From NCBI GenBank assembly GCA_029582165.1, contig CM055876.1, forward strand, positions 17,948,501-18,012,500: a stretch of DNA of 64,000 nt, written 5' to 3'. Below are positions 50,962-64,000 of this stretch, piece after piece (the first letter of the stretch is position 1; the number at the start of each line of letters is the position of its first letter). The DNA comes from Portulaca oleracea (lineage: Eukaryota > Streptophyta > Magnoliopsida > Caryophyllales > Portulacaceae). The position numbers were made by a program, and so were the translations under genes. The notes beneath the pieces are model-generated. The model was given only the letters and a program-made list of their open reading frames with translations, had not been told where the DNA came from and searched no databases.

Positions 50962-51274
50962 GGTCGATAGTAGACAATTGGTCAAATGAAAATTGTGTTA
51001 CGTGAATTTAACGGTTGAGTTAGCTGATCAATGTGATTTGGCATAAAAATAAATATGAACAATTTCCAAATACAAAATTTTCAAAAGGTATTTTATAACC
51101 AAAAACTATAAAATGTTGCTCCAAATGCTAACTTACCAAATACAAATGGGTGTTCGGCGATAGTGTTAAGCATTTCGATCAAGGCAAAACTCTGACCGGA
51201 TGCATATTAGTATTCGATAAATTAGCAGTTCAAGTACTATTTAATGTCTCAACTAACGTTTTTTGAAATGTTTT

Positions 51275-53129
51275 TTTTTTTTATCAACAATCACACAAAC
51301 CCATTTATTAGTGTAAAGAAGCCAATGCAACCCTATCAGGGACAGCCATAGCAACCACCTCAAGAAGACACATTCCCAACCATGTTTTGGAGATTCCCCT
51401 CCTCAAAGTATAACGAGCAAAAGAATGGGTACAAGTCTTCCCACTTCTCTTTGTAAATAAAGGCTTCACTAAACGAAATGAGCAAAACAATAAATAGCAA
51501 TCTTCAATGAGTGCTTGGGCTTCCATCTCTATCTTCTTCCACTTTAGCGCCGTGTAAACTGGTTGGCAGTCCATTTCAATTTCAATTTGTTGTAGCTCCA
51601 GTTCCTGTCCCAACTTCAAACTCGTCCGTATAGCAACAACCTCCATAGCTGTCACACTCCATACGGTTTCCCGGAAGATTGTCTTGGCCCCTATAATCAA
51701 CCCATTCCCATCCCTCGCTACTGCACTTCAGCTTCCCCCTCTCCTCGGACAGACTGCAGCTTCGACGTTGATTTTTACGAAGCCCACCTCAGGCGTCTTC
51801 CACTGGTCAGGCCCCAGTCTCTGTGTTCGCATCTCCGTGCTTCGAGTCTACGCATCCTCATATCGGATCGCATAGTCCCTAGCTCAAAACGCCACCTCTT
51901 CTGGGGAGAGTCATTGGTTTTCATGGATTAACTTGTTCCTTGCATACCATATAAACCATAGAGTAGTAAAAGGATCCCCAATGCTGCTTTATCCATCTTT
52001 CTAAGCTGCGTCTCCAGCCATTGGCTGACATCCTTTTCTTCCCTGTGGTGGACCTCTAATCTGAGGGCTGAGAGTCTCCATACTGTCCCTTCCCACCTGC
52101 AATCCAGGAATAGGTGGTCATTTGTTTTGTAGTCTTCGCCACATGCCATGCAGATCGGATCATCACTACTTCATCGCTTATCCAGGTTAGCTAGAGTGGG
52201 TAGGGCATCCCACTAGATGCGCCACACACAGTGCTTCACCTTGGGTGCTGCCTCAATTTTCCAGATCATCTTTGCCACCCCTCCATCGCCTCTTAGAGCA
52301 TGCTCCTACGTGGATTTCAACTCTCTTCTCCATCTCCCTGGCAACTTTATACCCTGATTAGACGGTGTAATCTCCATTCTTAATATGTCTCCATGTCAGG
52401 ACATCACATCTTTGAGACTCGCCCAAAGGAATTGATAAAATCGCCTTCATGGGTGCCTCATCAAAACACGCCTCAAGCATATCCCTCCTCCATAGCGCCC
52501 TATCCATGTCAATAAGCTCAGCCGCCCTTGTATCTGCAGCGAGTAGAGTTGGTGGTGTATTGACTTTACCCTCCTCCAACTTTGGAATCCACTTGTCTCC
52601 CCATACTTTGATCTTTTGCCTGTTTCCCACGCTCCATAGCATCCCCTCCCTGGCACCAAGGATGCTTCTCCAAGTGAAACTTGGCTGGAAGCCTATTTGT
52701 GTCTGCCAAATCTCAGTTTTTGGGAAGTAACGTGCCTTGAGGACCCTTGAAGCCAGGGATTTTGGGTTCTGTGCGATGCACCACACTTGCTTTGCTAGGA
52801 GAGCTTGGTTGAAAGTCTTGAAATCCCTGAAGACTAAGCCCCCGTTTCTCTTTTGGGTTGCACAATCCATCCCATGCTACCCATGGTATGCCATGGCCAT
52901 CCCTACTGTTCTTCCACCAGAAATTCCTACATGGGCTCACTAAGTTATCGCATATCCCAATTGGAATTTGAAAGCATTGCATGATATACGTTGGGATGGC
53001 TTGCACTATCAATTTGAGGAGTACTTCTTTCCCAACTTTGGACAAATAATTCTCCTTCGACCCTTTTAGTTTCTTCCGAACCCAATCTTGGACTAATTGA
53101 AACACCATCTTCTTCGATATTTCGGCCAC
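51275..53129 (-). mobile_element. 5'-truncated L1-type LINE (RT 3' part, zinc-binding, RNase H, poly-A)
   Basis: On the minus strand from 53129: W-V-R-K-K-L-K-G-S-K-E-N-Y-L-S, G-K-E-V-L-L-K-L-I-V-Q-A-I-P and F-W-W-K, the end of the L1 RT domain. It continues with R-N-G-G-L-V-F-R-D, F-N-Q-A-L-L-A-K-Q and W-G-D-K-W, then the zinc-binding H/C region near 52149-51928 (C-G then H-L-F-L-D-C), then an RNase H-like segment (51700-51308). The run of T at 51275-51286 is the poly-A tail. Frameshifts between the blocks show it is inactive. The ORF1, endonuclease and most of RT were never inserted or were lost. Confidence 0.8.
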
Positions 53130-53460
53130 ATGAGATCTAATCCGCTATTTTAGTTTTTAAAGTTAGCATTTAGTGTTTGAAGTAACATTTCATATTTTCT
53201 AGCCAAAATTCAAAAAATGTTCTTTTAAAAACTTTTTTTTGGAAATTATCCATATACTTTGTATCAATTCCCGTTAATTAGCTAATTCAACCGCTAAATT
53301 TACTGAACACAAGTTTTATTTGAACAGTTATCCGCTAACTTAGCCGCTATCTACTATCCACTATGTCAATCATTATGTAACCCGCTATTTTCTTCCTTAG
53401 TATTTGTCCAATTAAAATTTTAGTTAGTCAAGACATTAAATGTCACCTCAAATACTACCA

Positions 53461-55369
<1,909 letters not shown>

Positions 55370-57110
55370 GCATAGGTGTCACGACATACAGGAAGGTGGA
55401 GCTATAAGGTTTGTCGGGTTTGAAGACAGTGGATAAGCATGATAAATATCGTGGGTTCCCACTTTTGTTGGTAGAAGTAAGAAGTTCATTTTTTTTAACT
55501 CCCTATGGGACCGAATTGGGAGAAACTGAATGAATGGAAGGATAAGGTTCTTTCTCAAGCAGGATAAGTGGTACTCATAAAATTTGTGATCCAAGCCACT
55601 CCGATCCTATGTATCTGATGAGTATCTTTAAATTTAATATCCTAGCACTTTAATTAGTGATATACATATGATGTGTGCGAAGTTTTGATGGGGGCAAAGG
55701 AAGGGGAGAGGAAAATACATTGGAAGTCTTGGGAGTACTTAAGCAAACTCAAAAATGCTTACGTGGCCTCATAGTAAGGAGACTAGATGTATTCAATGAT
55801 GCTCTATTAGCAAAGAAAGGTTGAAGCCTCATACAAAACAACGATTCTCTTCTCTACAAGGTTTTCAAAGCTAAATGTTGTCCGGGGAGAGATTTCCTCA
55901 ACTAGTATCTAGGCCCCTCCCCCCATCTTTGCGTGGAGGAGAATCAGGGAGGCAAATGAACTTTTGAAAGAGAGGCTATATTGGAGGGTGGATGATGGAA
56001 GGGAGATGGATATTTGGGAGGATGTGTGGGTGTTTGATGAACAGGGAAAGGAAATCCAGATAGAAAATCCAGAAATTACATAGCTTAAAATGGGTTAGTG
56101 ATCTTATCCAACCCGATGAAGCCATGTGGAAAACGAACATCTTAGAACAAACTTTCAATGGCAGAGATGCTAGCCTGATTCTATCAATCTTGCTGAGTAT
56201 AAGGAGACTCCCTGACCAACTCACATGGTGTTTCAATGATAATGGAGTGTTCAGTGTTAGATCGACCTACCTCATTAGAGCTAGCATCAATTTGAGTGAC
56301 TTTGAGTCGTTATGGCCCAAAATTTGGGGGGCAAAATTTATCCCCAAAGCGAAGATATTCTGGTGGAGATGGTGCTATGATATCCTACCTACAAAAGTTG
56401 AGCTACATTACAGACATATGACAACGGATAAACGGTCTCGAGTATGGGAATATTGCTGAGGATGGGATGCACCCAATTTTTCTATGCGTCAGCAATTTGC
56501 TATGCATGCTAGGAGAGGATAAATTGTGTCTGACAAGTAACCTCCAGTCCCCAGGTGACATTGTGCAACATTGATCTAGCAACCTGGACACAAAAAATTT
56601 TAGCATACGCATGATTTTGGCATGGTTGATATGGCTTGCCCGCAACAAGTTTGTTTTCAACCACAAATGAAGCCTAGCCCAAGTTCTGATCAAAAGAGCA
56701 TAGAAGACAGCCAAGGAAGTGTTGAAACTCTCGAGCATCGACAATGGTCTGAAAGCCCCTATCCAACAACACTTGTCGACAGTGTGGAGGCCTCCATAGA
56801 GGAACCAAGTTAAGGTTAACTTCAACACTTCACTGATTGGGGAAGGCTGGGTTGAAATGGGTCTAGTTGTTAACTATTGCCATGGAGAGTTGTTGTTGAC
56901 CGCAATTCCCAGAACCAGAGCATCTTGGTCATCGATCACAAAAGCGGAAGCCGGGATGTTTGCAGTACAACTTACGAGGATGTCCAGCTATGACAATGCA
57001 GTTTTTGAATCAGATTGTCTATCCCTAGTTCAACACGTGAATAAGCAACTTCTTTACCATAGTGAATTAAATTTAATCGTAGAAGATTTAAAATTTTTAT
57101 TTAGTCAGTT
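55370..57110 (+). mobile_element. L1-type LINE fragment (RT C-terminal region to RNase H)
   Basis: Plus-strand pieces in order: K-Y-R-G-F-P near 55445, L-S-Q-A-G near 55550, a decayed F-W-W-G-Q-like region near 55690, D-V-F-N-D-A-L-L-A-K-K near 55790, K-V-F-K-A-K near 55860, W-E-D-V-W-V near 56013, a longer open frame at 56124-56459 (F-I-P-K-A-K-I-F-W-W-R-W), then an RNase H-like frame (56857-57110, K-A-E-A-G-M-F-A and E-S-D-C-L-S-L-V-Q). The order and motifs are those of the 3' half of plant L1 ORF2. Stops and shifts show it is dead. The copia element at 57111 is inserted into its RNase H region. Confidence 0.75.
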
Positions 57111-57346
57111 TGTTAGAATAGAAGGTGGTTAATTATTATTTTCCTTTACTTTTAGGTAGTTTATCAAGAAAGTTTTGTTTTCTTCTTTTTTTCTTGTTCG
57201 GTTGGAAAGCTGTATAAATACAGCTTTTGCTTCCTCTTTTAGGTGTGCGTGGTTTTCCTGCATCAGATCAATTTCTTAATAAAAAGTTAGTTTGAGTTTC
57301 TTTCTGTCATTCTCTCATTAGCCTTTCTACAATCAAAATATTTACA
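57111..57346 (+). repeat. 5' LTR of the copia element
   Basis: 236 bp, TG...CA. TATA box near 57211; AATAAAAAG (possible polyadenylation signal) near 57280. Directly followed by a tRNA-Met-type primer site (TGTTATCAGAGCC). Confidence 0.85.
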
Positions 57347-57410
57347 TGTTATCAGAGCCTCCACAGGCTAAGATCCCTCTTTCTTCTTCGTCCACATATC
57401 TCTTGTTGCT

Positions 57411-58441
57411 ATGGGAGAGGTTTCCAAAACTACCTTTCTCCCAGACCCTTGTGACCCGCTTTACATACACCCGTCAGATCAACCGGGCATGTCCCTTGAG
57501 GCTGAACCTTTCTCAGGCGATGATTTCGATACCTGGAAGAGGACAGCCATGGTTGCTCTCTCCGCCAAGAACAAATTAGCCTTTGTCGACGGATCCCTTC
57601 CAAAACCTGGAGCCGAAGACCCTCGCCTCCCTTACTGGAAAAGGGGGAACGATATGGTTCTCTCTTGGGTTCTGAATTCATTACAGAAAGGAATTCGAGA
57701 TAGCGTGCTGTATTCAACAATAGCTGAAGACCTTTAGAAAGAATTGGTGGAGAGATTTGGGCAAGCAAATAAAGCAAGATTGTACTCAATTCAACAAAGG
57801 GTAGCAAGATTTTCACAAGATACAAGGACATAGCGACTTACTACACGAAGGCAAAGAAGAAGCTCTGGGAAGAAATCGGGGCCTCTACAAACTTTCCAAT
57901 TTGCAAATGTGGCAAGTGCAACTGTAAACCCCAAATCAACTAGCAATTCGAGCTGCATTTTGAAGAACAAAAGTTGCTACAGTTTTTGATGGGTCTGAAC
58001 AATAGTTATATGAGCATAAGGGGGAACATCTTAATGATGAATCCCTTCCCATCTCTGAGTCAGGTTTACGCCATTTTGTCACAAGAGGAAAGGCAAAGAC
58101 AAGTGAAAGATCACACAGACTTTCTAAGTGACTCAGCCTCCTTTTATGCCAACAAAGGATCTCAAAGGAACCAGTCTGATCAAAGGGCCGTAGAAAGGAA
58201 TCAAGAAACCAAGAAAGCGAACTTGTTCTGTGATCATTGCAAAAGACCTGGACACACCATTGACAGGTGTTACAAGATCCATGGTTACCCTCCGAAGAAC
58301 CAGAACAAATCACAATACAGACCACCCAACCAGCAAAACACCAGGAAAGCAGCTAATGCAGTCTGGCAAGAAACGGACAAATCCACAATGGTAGAAGATA
58401 GTGCCAACTCCTCACCTTCCCTTGTACTGGACAAAAGCTAG
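57411..58441 (+). pseudogene. Copia gag with zinc knuckle, broken
   Basis: ATG at 57411; the N-terminal gag segment includes F-S-G-D-D-F-D-T-W-K-R and S-W-V-L-N-S-L. A TAG at 57735-57737 follows A-E-D-L, where the family normally has Trp, so a single TGG-to-TAG change is likely. The reading continues as E-L-V-E-R-F-G-Q. After a frameshift near 57800-57970 the frame 57974-58441 carries F-L-M-G-L-N and the knuckle C-D-H-C-K-R-P-G-H-T-I-D-R-C (C-x2-C-x4-H-x4-C), as usual for copia gag. Confidence 0.8.
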
Positions 58442-58465
58442 GCAAAACAACTCCTCCACCAACTT

Positions 58466-60043
58466 TTGAGTACCCTGGCAAATGATTCATCTCCCTCCAA
58501 TTCTAAGTCAGAACCTGATTCTGCCTCAGGTAAGCCTCAAACTATCCTTTTAAGTCATATGTCAAATGTTGTTGCCTGTTTTTGCAATTTGTCTAGAAAT
58601 GATTGGATACTAGATTCAGGGGCTACTGATCATATGTGCGGGAATAAAGATGCTATGATCTCTTTAAAAAGCTTGAATAAATCAATAAGTATAACCTTAC
58701 CTGATGAGAATGAGGTTCTTGTTAGTCAGATTGGAAAGTTGGGTCTTACAGATGATTTAGTTCTAGACAAAGTTCTATATGTTCCTCACTTTAAATTTAA
58801 TCTCATATCTATCAAAGGTCTGTGTAAGCAACTTCATTGTAGCATTATTTTCGATGAAAACAAGTGTGTGTTGCAGGCCCCTTCATTGAGGAAGCCAATG
58901 GATCTTGGTAAGGAAGCAAATGGATTGTATTTCTTGGACAAAAGATTCCTGCAAAATCATGTTGACACCCCAAAAGATCTCAGTAGAACTATAGGCTGTA
59001 ATAAAGATGTTTCTTCTCTTAATGGTGATCTTTGGCATGCACGCTTAGGACATATGTCAAGGGCTAGGATGAGAACTTTGCCTATATGTACTCCTGTTCC
59101 ATACTCTGAAAGCTGTGATGTTTGTTATAAAGCAAAACAGAAATGTTTACCTTTTCAAACTAGCACTATCTCTAATGTCAAATGCTTTGATCTAATACAT
59201 GTTGATACTTGGGGTCTTTTCCATACTACTAGTCATTCCGGACATAAGTATTTTTTGACTATTGTAGATGACTTTTCAAGGTGCACTTGGACTCACCTTA
59301 TGACTTCAAAACATGAGACCTTTAGTTTATTGCAATCCTTTATAGCAATGGTAAAGAACCAGTTCAATGCAAATGTAAAAAGAGTAAGATCGGATAATGC
59401 CCTAGAAATAGGAGGAAGTAACCAGGCCATTCAATACTTCTCTGAAAAGGGAATTCTTCATGAGACCAGCTGCACACAAAGGCCTCAACAAAATGGGGTT
59501 GTTGAGAGAAAACATAGACACTTGTTAGAGGTGGCTAGGGCCCTCATGTTTCAATCTGGGATGCCTCTGAAATTTTGGGGGGAAAGTATTCTGACTGCCT
59601 CTTATCTTATAAATAGGATGCCCACCCCCTTGTTGGGAAATAAAACACCCTTTGAATGCTTATTTGGGAAAGAACCACCTTATGACCATTTAAAGGTTTT
59701 TGGGTGTCAATGTTATGTCAGCACACTTAAGCATGGTAGGGACAAGTTCCAAGAGAGGGCAGAAAAGTGTGTCTTTGTGGGATACCCTAAAGGAAAGAAG
59801 GCTTATAAACTTTACTCTTTGACTTCTGAAAAGTTTATAGTCTCAAGGGATGTTGTTTTTCAAGAGTCTATTTTCCCTTTTAAGGAGCAAAACCCACACA
59901 AGCAAAGCCTCATGACAAATTATTTTGAAAACATATTTGAAACCACTACTGATATCTCTGACAATGCTGAGAATTCAGAGGATATTGCACCACATCAGGA
60001 TAATGTTGAAGAATCAGACCCTGAAGTTACGACTGTTAGTTAG
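58466..60043 (+). pseudogene. Copia protease and integrase
   Basis: 525 codons open. Protease active site W-I-L-D-S-G-A-T-D-H-M near 58603. GAG-pre-integrase region L-W-H-A-R-L-G-H-M with C-D-V-C-Y-K-A-K-Q completing the zinc-binding H-H-C-C. The integrase core has all three acidic residues: H-V-D-T-W-G, R-S-D-N-A-L-E and N-G-V-V-E-R-K-H-R. It ends with the usual V-F-G-C, V-F-V-G-Y and V-S-R-D-V-V-F blocks. TAG at 60041-60043 separates it from RT in the same frame. The integrase itself looks intact. Confidence 0.88.
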
Positions 60044-60544
60044 CCCTTGAGAAGGTCTAATAGAGCTCACAAGCCTCCTGACTACCTAAATGACTATGAA
60101 ACTTGTTTGTCATCTATTACTAACCTCTATTATACTCCAAAAACTATTTCTTTCTGTGGTTCTACTTATAGCAATGCAGATCTGAGTCACTATTTGGACA
60201 CACATGAACCATGCTCTTATGAGGAAGCTAGACATCATCCAGGATGGGTTCAGGCCATGACACAAGAGCTAAAAGCCTTATATGACAACAACACATGGGA
60301 AGTAATTAGCCTCCCAAAAGGAAGAAAACCCATAGATAGCAAATGGGTTTACAAAATCAAGCACAAGGCTGATGGAAGTGTGGAAAGGTTGAAGACAAGG
60401 CTAGTTGTAAGGGGTTTCACCCAAAAAGCTGGAATCGACTACAACGAAACTTTTTCCCCTGTTGTCAGAATGACAACCATTAGGACATTAATTAGAATTA
60501 AAGTATATGAGGACGCTCTACCATATATTTTATTGTCAAATTAA
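60044..60544 (+). pseudogene. Copia reverse transcriptase, N-terminal fragment
   Basis: Continues the integrase frame after the TAG. It has the tether and RT start: W-V-Q-A-M-T-Q-E-L-K-A-L, N-N-T-W-E-V, K-W-V-Y-K-I-K, K-T-R-L-V-V-R-G-F-T-Q and F-S-P-V-V-R-M-T-T-I-R. After R-T-L-I (about 60497) it passes into unrelated AT-rich DNA and stops at 60544. The polymerase catalytic Asp residues are missing. Confidence 0.85.
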
Positions 60545-62007
60545 CTGTACTATCCATTATAACTAATATTACATATTGTATATGGCATAGACACAAAAGA
60601 ACAATAGTAACAAAATAACATGCTTAAAGTTACGAAGATTTTGATAACTTCTATCTCATACAAGAGTTATAGATACCGTATACTATTTCATCTTTATAGT
60701 GTTCCATTTGCTTCAAGTCTTGCATGGGCAGTAGGTTGTCTAGGTGAGATTTTCAATTGTTATACTTTTCAACTTAGAGTACCTACATACTTAGGTCATC
60801 CAAAATATCAATTTTACAAAAATGTTCATCAATACTTATTATAAACTTCATGTAAATTTATCAATATTATTATAAATTCATTGATATAAAATTTTAAAAT
60901 TTAACAATTTTTTTATACAAATTCATCGAATAAAAAACTTCACCTATTTTTAATAATAACAATTATATATGTACTCTTTTAACGAAGACAAATGAAGTTG
61001 TACGTGCAACATACCTGCTCCATTAACAATTTCAATATATTACTCCAATTTAAATGAACTCATTAATTATAATGTGTAAGACTATTGTTTTATTTTATCA
61101 TGTAATGCTGGTGGTATATATTATGAAATCAATTTTATTGTGCATCGTTTCTTATCACAGAATAAAAAATAAAGGATATGTTAAATTATTTAATTATTAA
61201 AAAAACACCTAGTATGACATTTTAACTAAATTTTATTATTTTTCTTTCTTTTTTCAACTGAAAATTATCTAATTTTTTAAATTAATATGCAAAATCTTAC
61301 TGAGTAAATTACAGAATAGTTCAATCGATTGTACAACTATCGATTGTACATGTTGCAACAAATTGTAAGAAATTAGTAATAATTAGAAGGAGTTTGAACA
61401 AATTGGTAAAATGAGTTATGTTTAGAAGGAATCCACATTGGAAGAGAAAATTAGGACATACTAAAGAATCTACGTTTATCATTTTTCAACAATGTCTAAT
61501 CATATTTAATAAATATTTTATGCCAAAATCCATCTATTTTTGAATATTTAATTAACACGAACAAGTCATTCACACGTATGGCAAAGTATAACTTAGGGCA
61601 CTTGTGTAAATGCAACAGGAAGAGAAGTCAATTATGTTTACTAGTGATTATTCCATAGTCTCGGTTATTTGGTTAGATTATTTTCAGGTTTGGATTGATA
61701 AGTTATGTTAAGTTATGATGTTTTTTTTGGGAAATTGTGTTTTTAGAGTGTATGCTTTTCTGGGGAATTGTGTTAGGTTTGACTAAGTTTGGATTAATTT
61801 GGATAAGTTAGGATAAGAGCCTGTTCTTTGAATTGATAACTTTTTTCAATCCAATCCAATCTAATCCAATTTAATTCAATCCAATACTTATACAATTCTC
61901 CAAAAAAAAAATCATCTCTAAAAACACAATTCCCCAAAAAAGCATCATAACTTATCCAATTTAATCCAATCCATCCAAACTTCATTTTATCCAATCCAAA
62001 AACCAAA
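60498..62007. other. AT-rich intergenic DNA
   Basis: No gene. 61815-61995 has repeated CCAATCCAAT motifs in both orientations, a degenerate inverted-repeat element. Confidence 0.5.
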
Positions 62008-62432
62008 GGATTATTATATGATAATACACTGAACTTTAGGGGTATTGGACAAAAATGCACTGAACTTTTTTCTTGGACTCTAATGCACTGAACTTTGAGG
62101 GTATTGGACAATAATGCACTCAGACCAGTTCAGCTGGTGGTTGACGCGGTGACTGTCCTATTTTGAGGTATCGTTTTTCTATTTTTTTTAAAAAAAAATA
62201 TATTAGTCATCCTGCTTATGTGTACTTTCTTACACGGCAAAAGTTTTTTCTGAAAAAAATAGAAAAACGACACCTCAAAATAGCACAGTCACCGCGTCAA
62301 CCACCAGCTGAATTGGTCTGAGTGCATTATTGTCCAATGCCCTCAAAGTTCAGTATATTAGAGTCCAAAAAAAAGTTCAGTACATTATTATTCAATACTC
62401 TTAAAGTTCAGTGTATTCTCATCCAATAATCC
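62008..62432. mobile_element. Mutator-like MITE, copy 2
   Basis: 425 bp, GGATTATTATATGATAATAC to CATCCAATAATCC. The same family as 6554-6977, similar along its whole length. Flanks AAAACCAAA and AAAAACAAA agree at 8 of 9 positions, fitting a 9-bp TSD. Confidence 0.85.
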
Positions 62433-63290
62433 AAAAACAAAGCCTAGTTGAGAGAGTTGTATACTTATATCTAACCTAAAAAAAACATAGCCATAATCCT
62501 ACTATTCTTGACATCATGAAGCATCCTATTCTTGTTTTACTAGAGAGTAATTTATTTATAGATGCCAGCAAAAGCAGCAAGGTGGGTATCCAAATCCAAA
62601 TTGCAGATATTATTTATGTCACACCACGTTATAGGGATAAGAGTGCGTAATTAAGTAAGCTTAGAGGGGATCTTTGAAATTTATGAAGGGATAGGAGTAA
62701 TTAATTAAGGGATCTTTTAAATAGTTTATGAATCTTGATGAACCAATATAAGTAGCATATTGTTAGTGCTAACATGGGAACATGCATATAGCATGTTACC
62801 TGTTATTTCCGGTCGAAGGCATAGAAATCATCATCAATTAATAAATACCTCGTGTTTTTTTTTTTGATGGAATACCTCGTGTTTTTTTGGAGAAGCTTGA
62901 AGTGATGATGTGATGGAGGAATAGTATATTATCTTCAGATCTTGGATTTTTTGAACAACACTCACCACATGCATAAGGGCACATTTTAAGGGGTAGCTGG
63001 GGAATCCCTCTTTGAAGCTTAAATTTGTTGAGTGTTTGTCTGGGCTTGGGAAAATAGGCTGGGATTTCTTTTTTTAAATTGAAATAATTTCTTGTTTGAA
63101 CTAAAGAAAAAGGAAAGTGAAGAAAAAGATGTGGAAATAATATGAAAGACTTTCCTCTTAATAATGTTTAGGGAAAGCATATTTACGAGAATGATTAGTT
63201 TTTAGAGAGAACCGAGAGGCTCTTACTGAAATATGGAAAGACCATTTTGAGAGCAATTGTCTTCAGATTAGAGCCTCCTTCCCTAGGGGG
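62433..63290. other. Intergenic DNA
   Basis: No gene seen. Confidence 0.5.
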
Positions 63291-64000
63291 ATTGCTTTTT
63301 TTTTTTTTTTTTGACAAGTGTTGGGCCAAAGCCCCTTTATTCTATCAAGCAAATGCCAACTTGAGCCAACTAACGCTCCAACCACAAACGTGGGCTAACT
63401 GTCCACCAAAATGAAGCCCAAACAAGCAATACGCAAGCTGTCTATCAAATTAAATCCCCGTTGGAGTATTTCAAGAGTTAAGAGGCATAAAAGTATAAGA
63501 TATAAACATAGGATCGACTGGTAGGTCGGAAATAAGCTTAATAAGAAAAAGGGGCTCAGCACGGATCGTGTCTAGTTTGACACGACCCGTGTTGGTGTCT
63601 ATAGAGCACAAATTCTGTGCACTGGATCAACACGGGTCGTGTTGATCCAACACGGGTCGTGTTGAGTTCAACACGGACCGTGTTGATCTAACATGATCCG
63701 TGTTGATCACAGTCGGAATTGATTTTGAAATCCCTTGATTTTGAAATACATTTGGTCATGATTTTGGATGATATTGACTAAGAAATCAGTCATGGTTTCT
63801 CATTAATATCATTCAACACAAATCCCTTGGATTATGCCCAATGAAATTGGAAAGTTTGACCTCCTTATGACTCCAAAGGTTCTCTATATAAGGTGGATGA
63901 ATTCAACATTCATCTACACCCTCAATCATCTTCTTCTTCTTTTCCAGAGAGCATTCAACACACTCTTAAGGTGTTGACTGCAGCAACTCTTTGAGAATAC
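63291..64000 (+). mobile_element. LTR-like promoter region running off the window
   Basis: A run of 18 T at 63297-63314 is followed by low-complexity DNA, then by at least five ACACGG/CCGTGTT palindromes at 63558-63705 and a TATA box CTATATAAGG at 63884-63893. CT-rich transcribed-leader-like DNA comes next. The layout matches the U3-R part of the LTRs at 33525 and 38528 but the sequence differs. The element continues beyond 64000, so neither end can be fixed. Confidence 0.5.

Larger units (their letters stand above)
50385..53460. mobile_element. Foldback-like element split by a MITE and a LINE
   Basis: Left arm 50385-51274 and right arm 53130-53460 hold inverse copies of the same short blocks: GGCAGATAGCGATTTA against CTAACTTAGCCGCTATCTA, and AACGGTTGAGTTAGCTGAT against TTAGCTAATTCAACCGCTAA, plus CAAATGCTAAC-type ends. 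The match is patchy, so this is an old element or a pair of related insertions in opposite orientation. Ends are approximate. Confidence 0.45.
57111..60497 (+). mobile_element. Ty1/copia retrotransposon, truncated in RT
   Basis: 5' LTR 57111-57346 (TGTTAGAATAG to ATATTTACA, 236 bp, TATA box GTATAAATAC near 57211), then the primer site TTATCAGAGCC, gag, zinc knuckle, protease, integrase and the first part of RT. The similarity stops near 60497 just after M-T-T-I-R-T-L-I. The rest of RT, RNase H, the polypurine tract and the 3' LTR are missing. In-frame stops break gag and the integrase-RT junction. No right-hand TSD can exist because that end is lost. Confidence 0.88.

Overview
This is nuclear DNA of a flowering plant, most likely a eudicot. 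The evidence is a plant-class PTEN gene and an RD21-type papain-like protease split by GT-AG introns, a C2-domain gene, and a dense load of plant transposons: Ty3/gypsy, Ty1/copia, L1-type LINEs, CACTA, Mutator-like and Stowaway MITEs, and a Cassandra element with a 5S-derived LTR. I could not fix the species. All positions were worked out by eye from splice signals, terminal dinucleotides and target-site duplications (TSDs).

Layout: 1-2.4 kb holds low-complexity DNA and a dispersed GGAACCTGAACCGG-type repeat. 2.4-3.9 kb (minus) is a small C2-domain gene that appears cut short at its last exon. 4.1-7.7 kb is intergenic with a Stowaway-like MITE, a foldback element, a 22-bp/66-bp minisatellite and a Mutator-like MITE with a 9-bp TSD. 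8.0-15.0 kb (minus) is an intact PTEN2-type phosphatase gene with 12 coding exons (620 aa). 15.8-31.0 kb is a three-level nest: a roughly 3.25-kb solo LTR (TSD AAAAT) split by a compound LTR-internal-LTR-internal-LTR array (TSD TTGAC), itself split by a 4.6-kb CACTA element flanked by an unusual 62-bp duplication. 31.0-31.3 kb is a Stowaway MITE. 31.7-41.7 kb (minus) is an old LINE cut apart by a Cassandra element, a 6.6-kb Athila-like element with TSD AGTAT, and a 990-bp solo LTR. 42.8-47.2 kb (minus) is an intact RD21-type cysteine protease gene (461 aa) whose first intron carries a nearly perfect 582-bp tandem triplication. 48.7-57.1 kb holds three LINE remnants, foldback DNA and satellite repeats. 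57.1-60.5 kb is a 3'-truncated Ty1/copia element. 60.5-64 kb is AT-rich DNA with a second copy of the 9-bp-TSD MITE and an LTR-like promoter running off the right edge.

Only three ordinary host genes are visible, all on the minus strand: the C2 protein (calcium/lipid binding), PTEN2 (phosphoinositide phosphatase) and the RD21-type vacuolar protease. They do not form a pathway. Everything else is mobile DNA or its decay products. The most notable items are the retroelement polyprotein kept open over about 410 codons in two copies although its protease and integrase catalytic residues are gone, the 62-bp duplication around the CACTA element, the intronic triplication, and a shared ACACGG/CCGTGT palindrome in unrelated LTRs.
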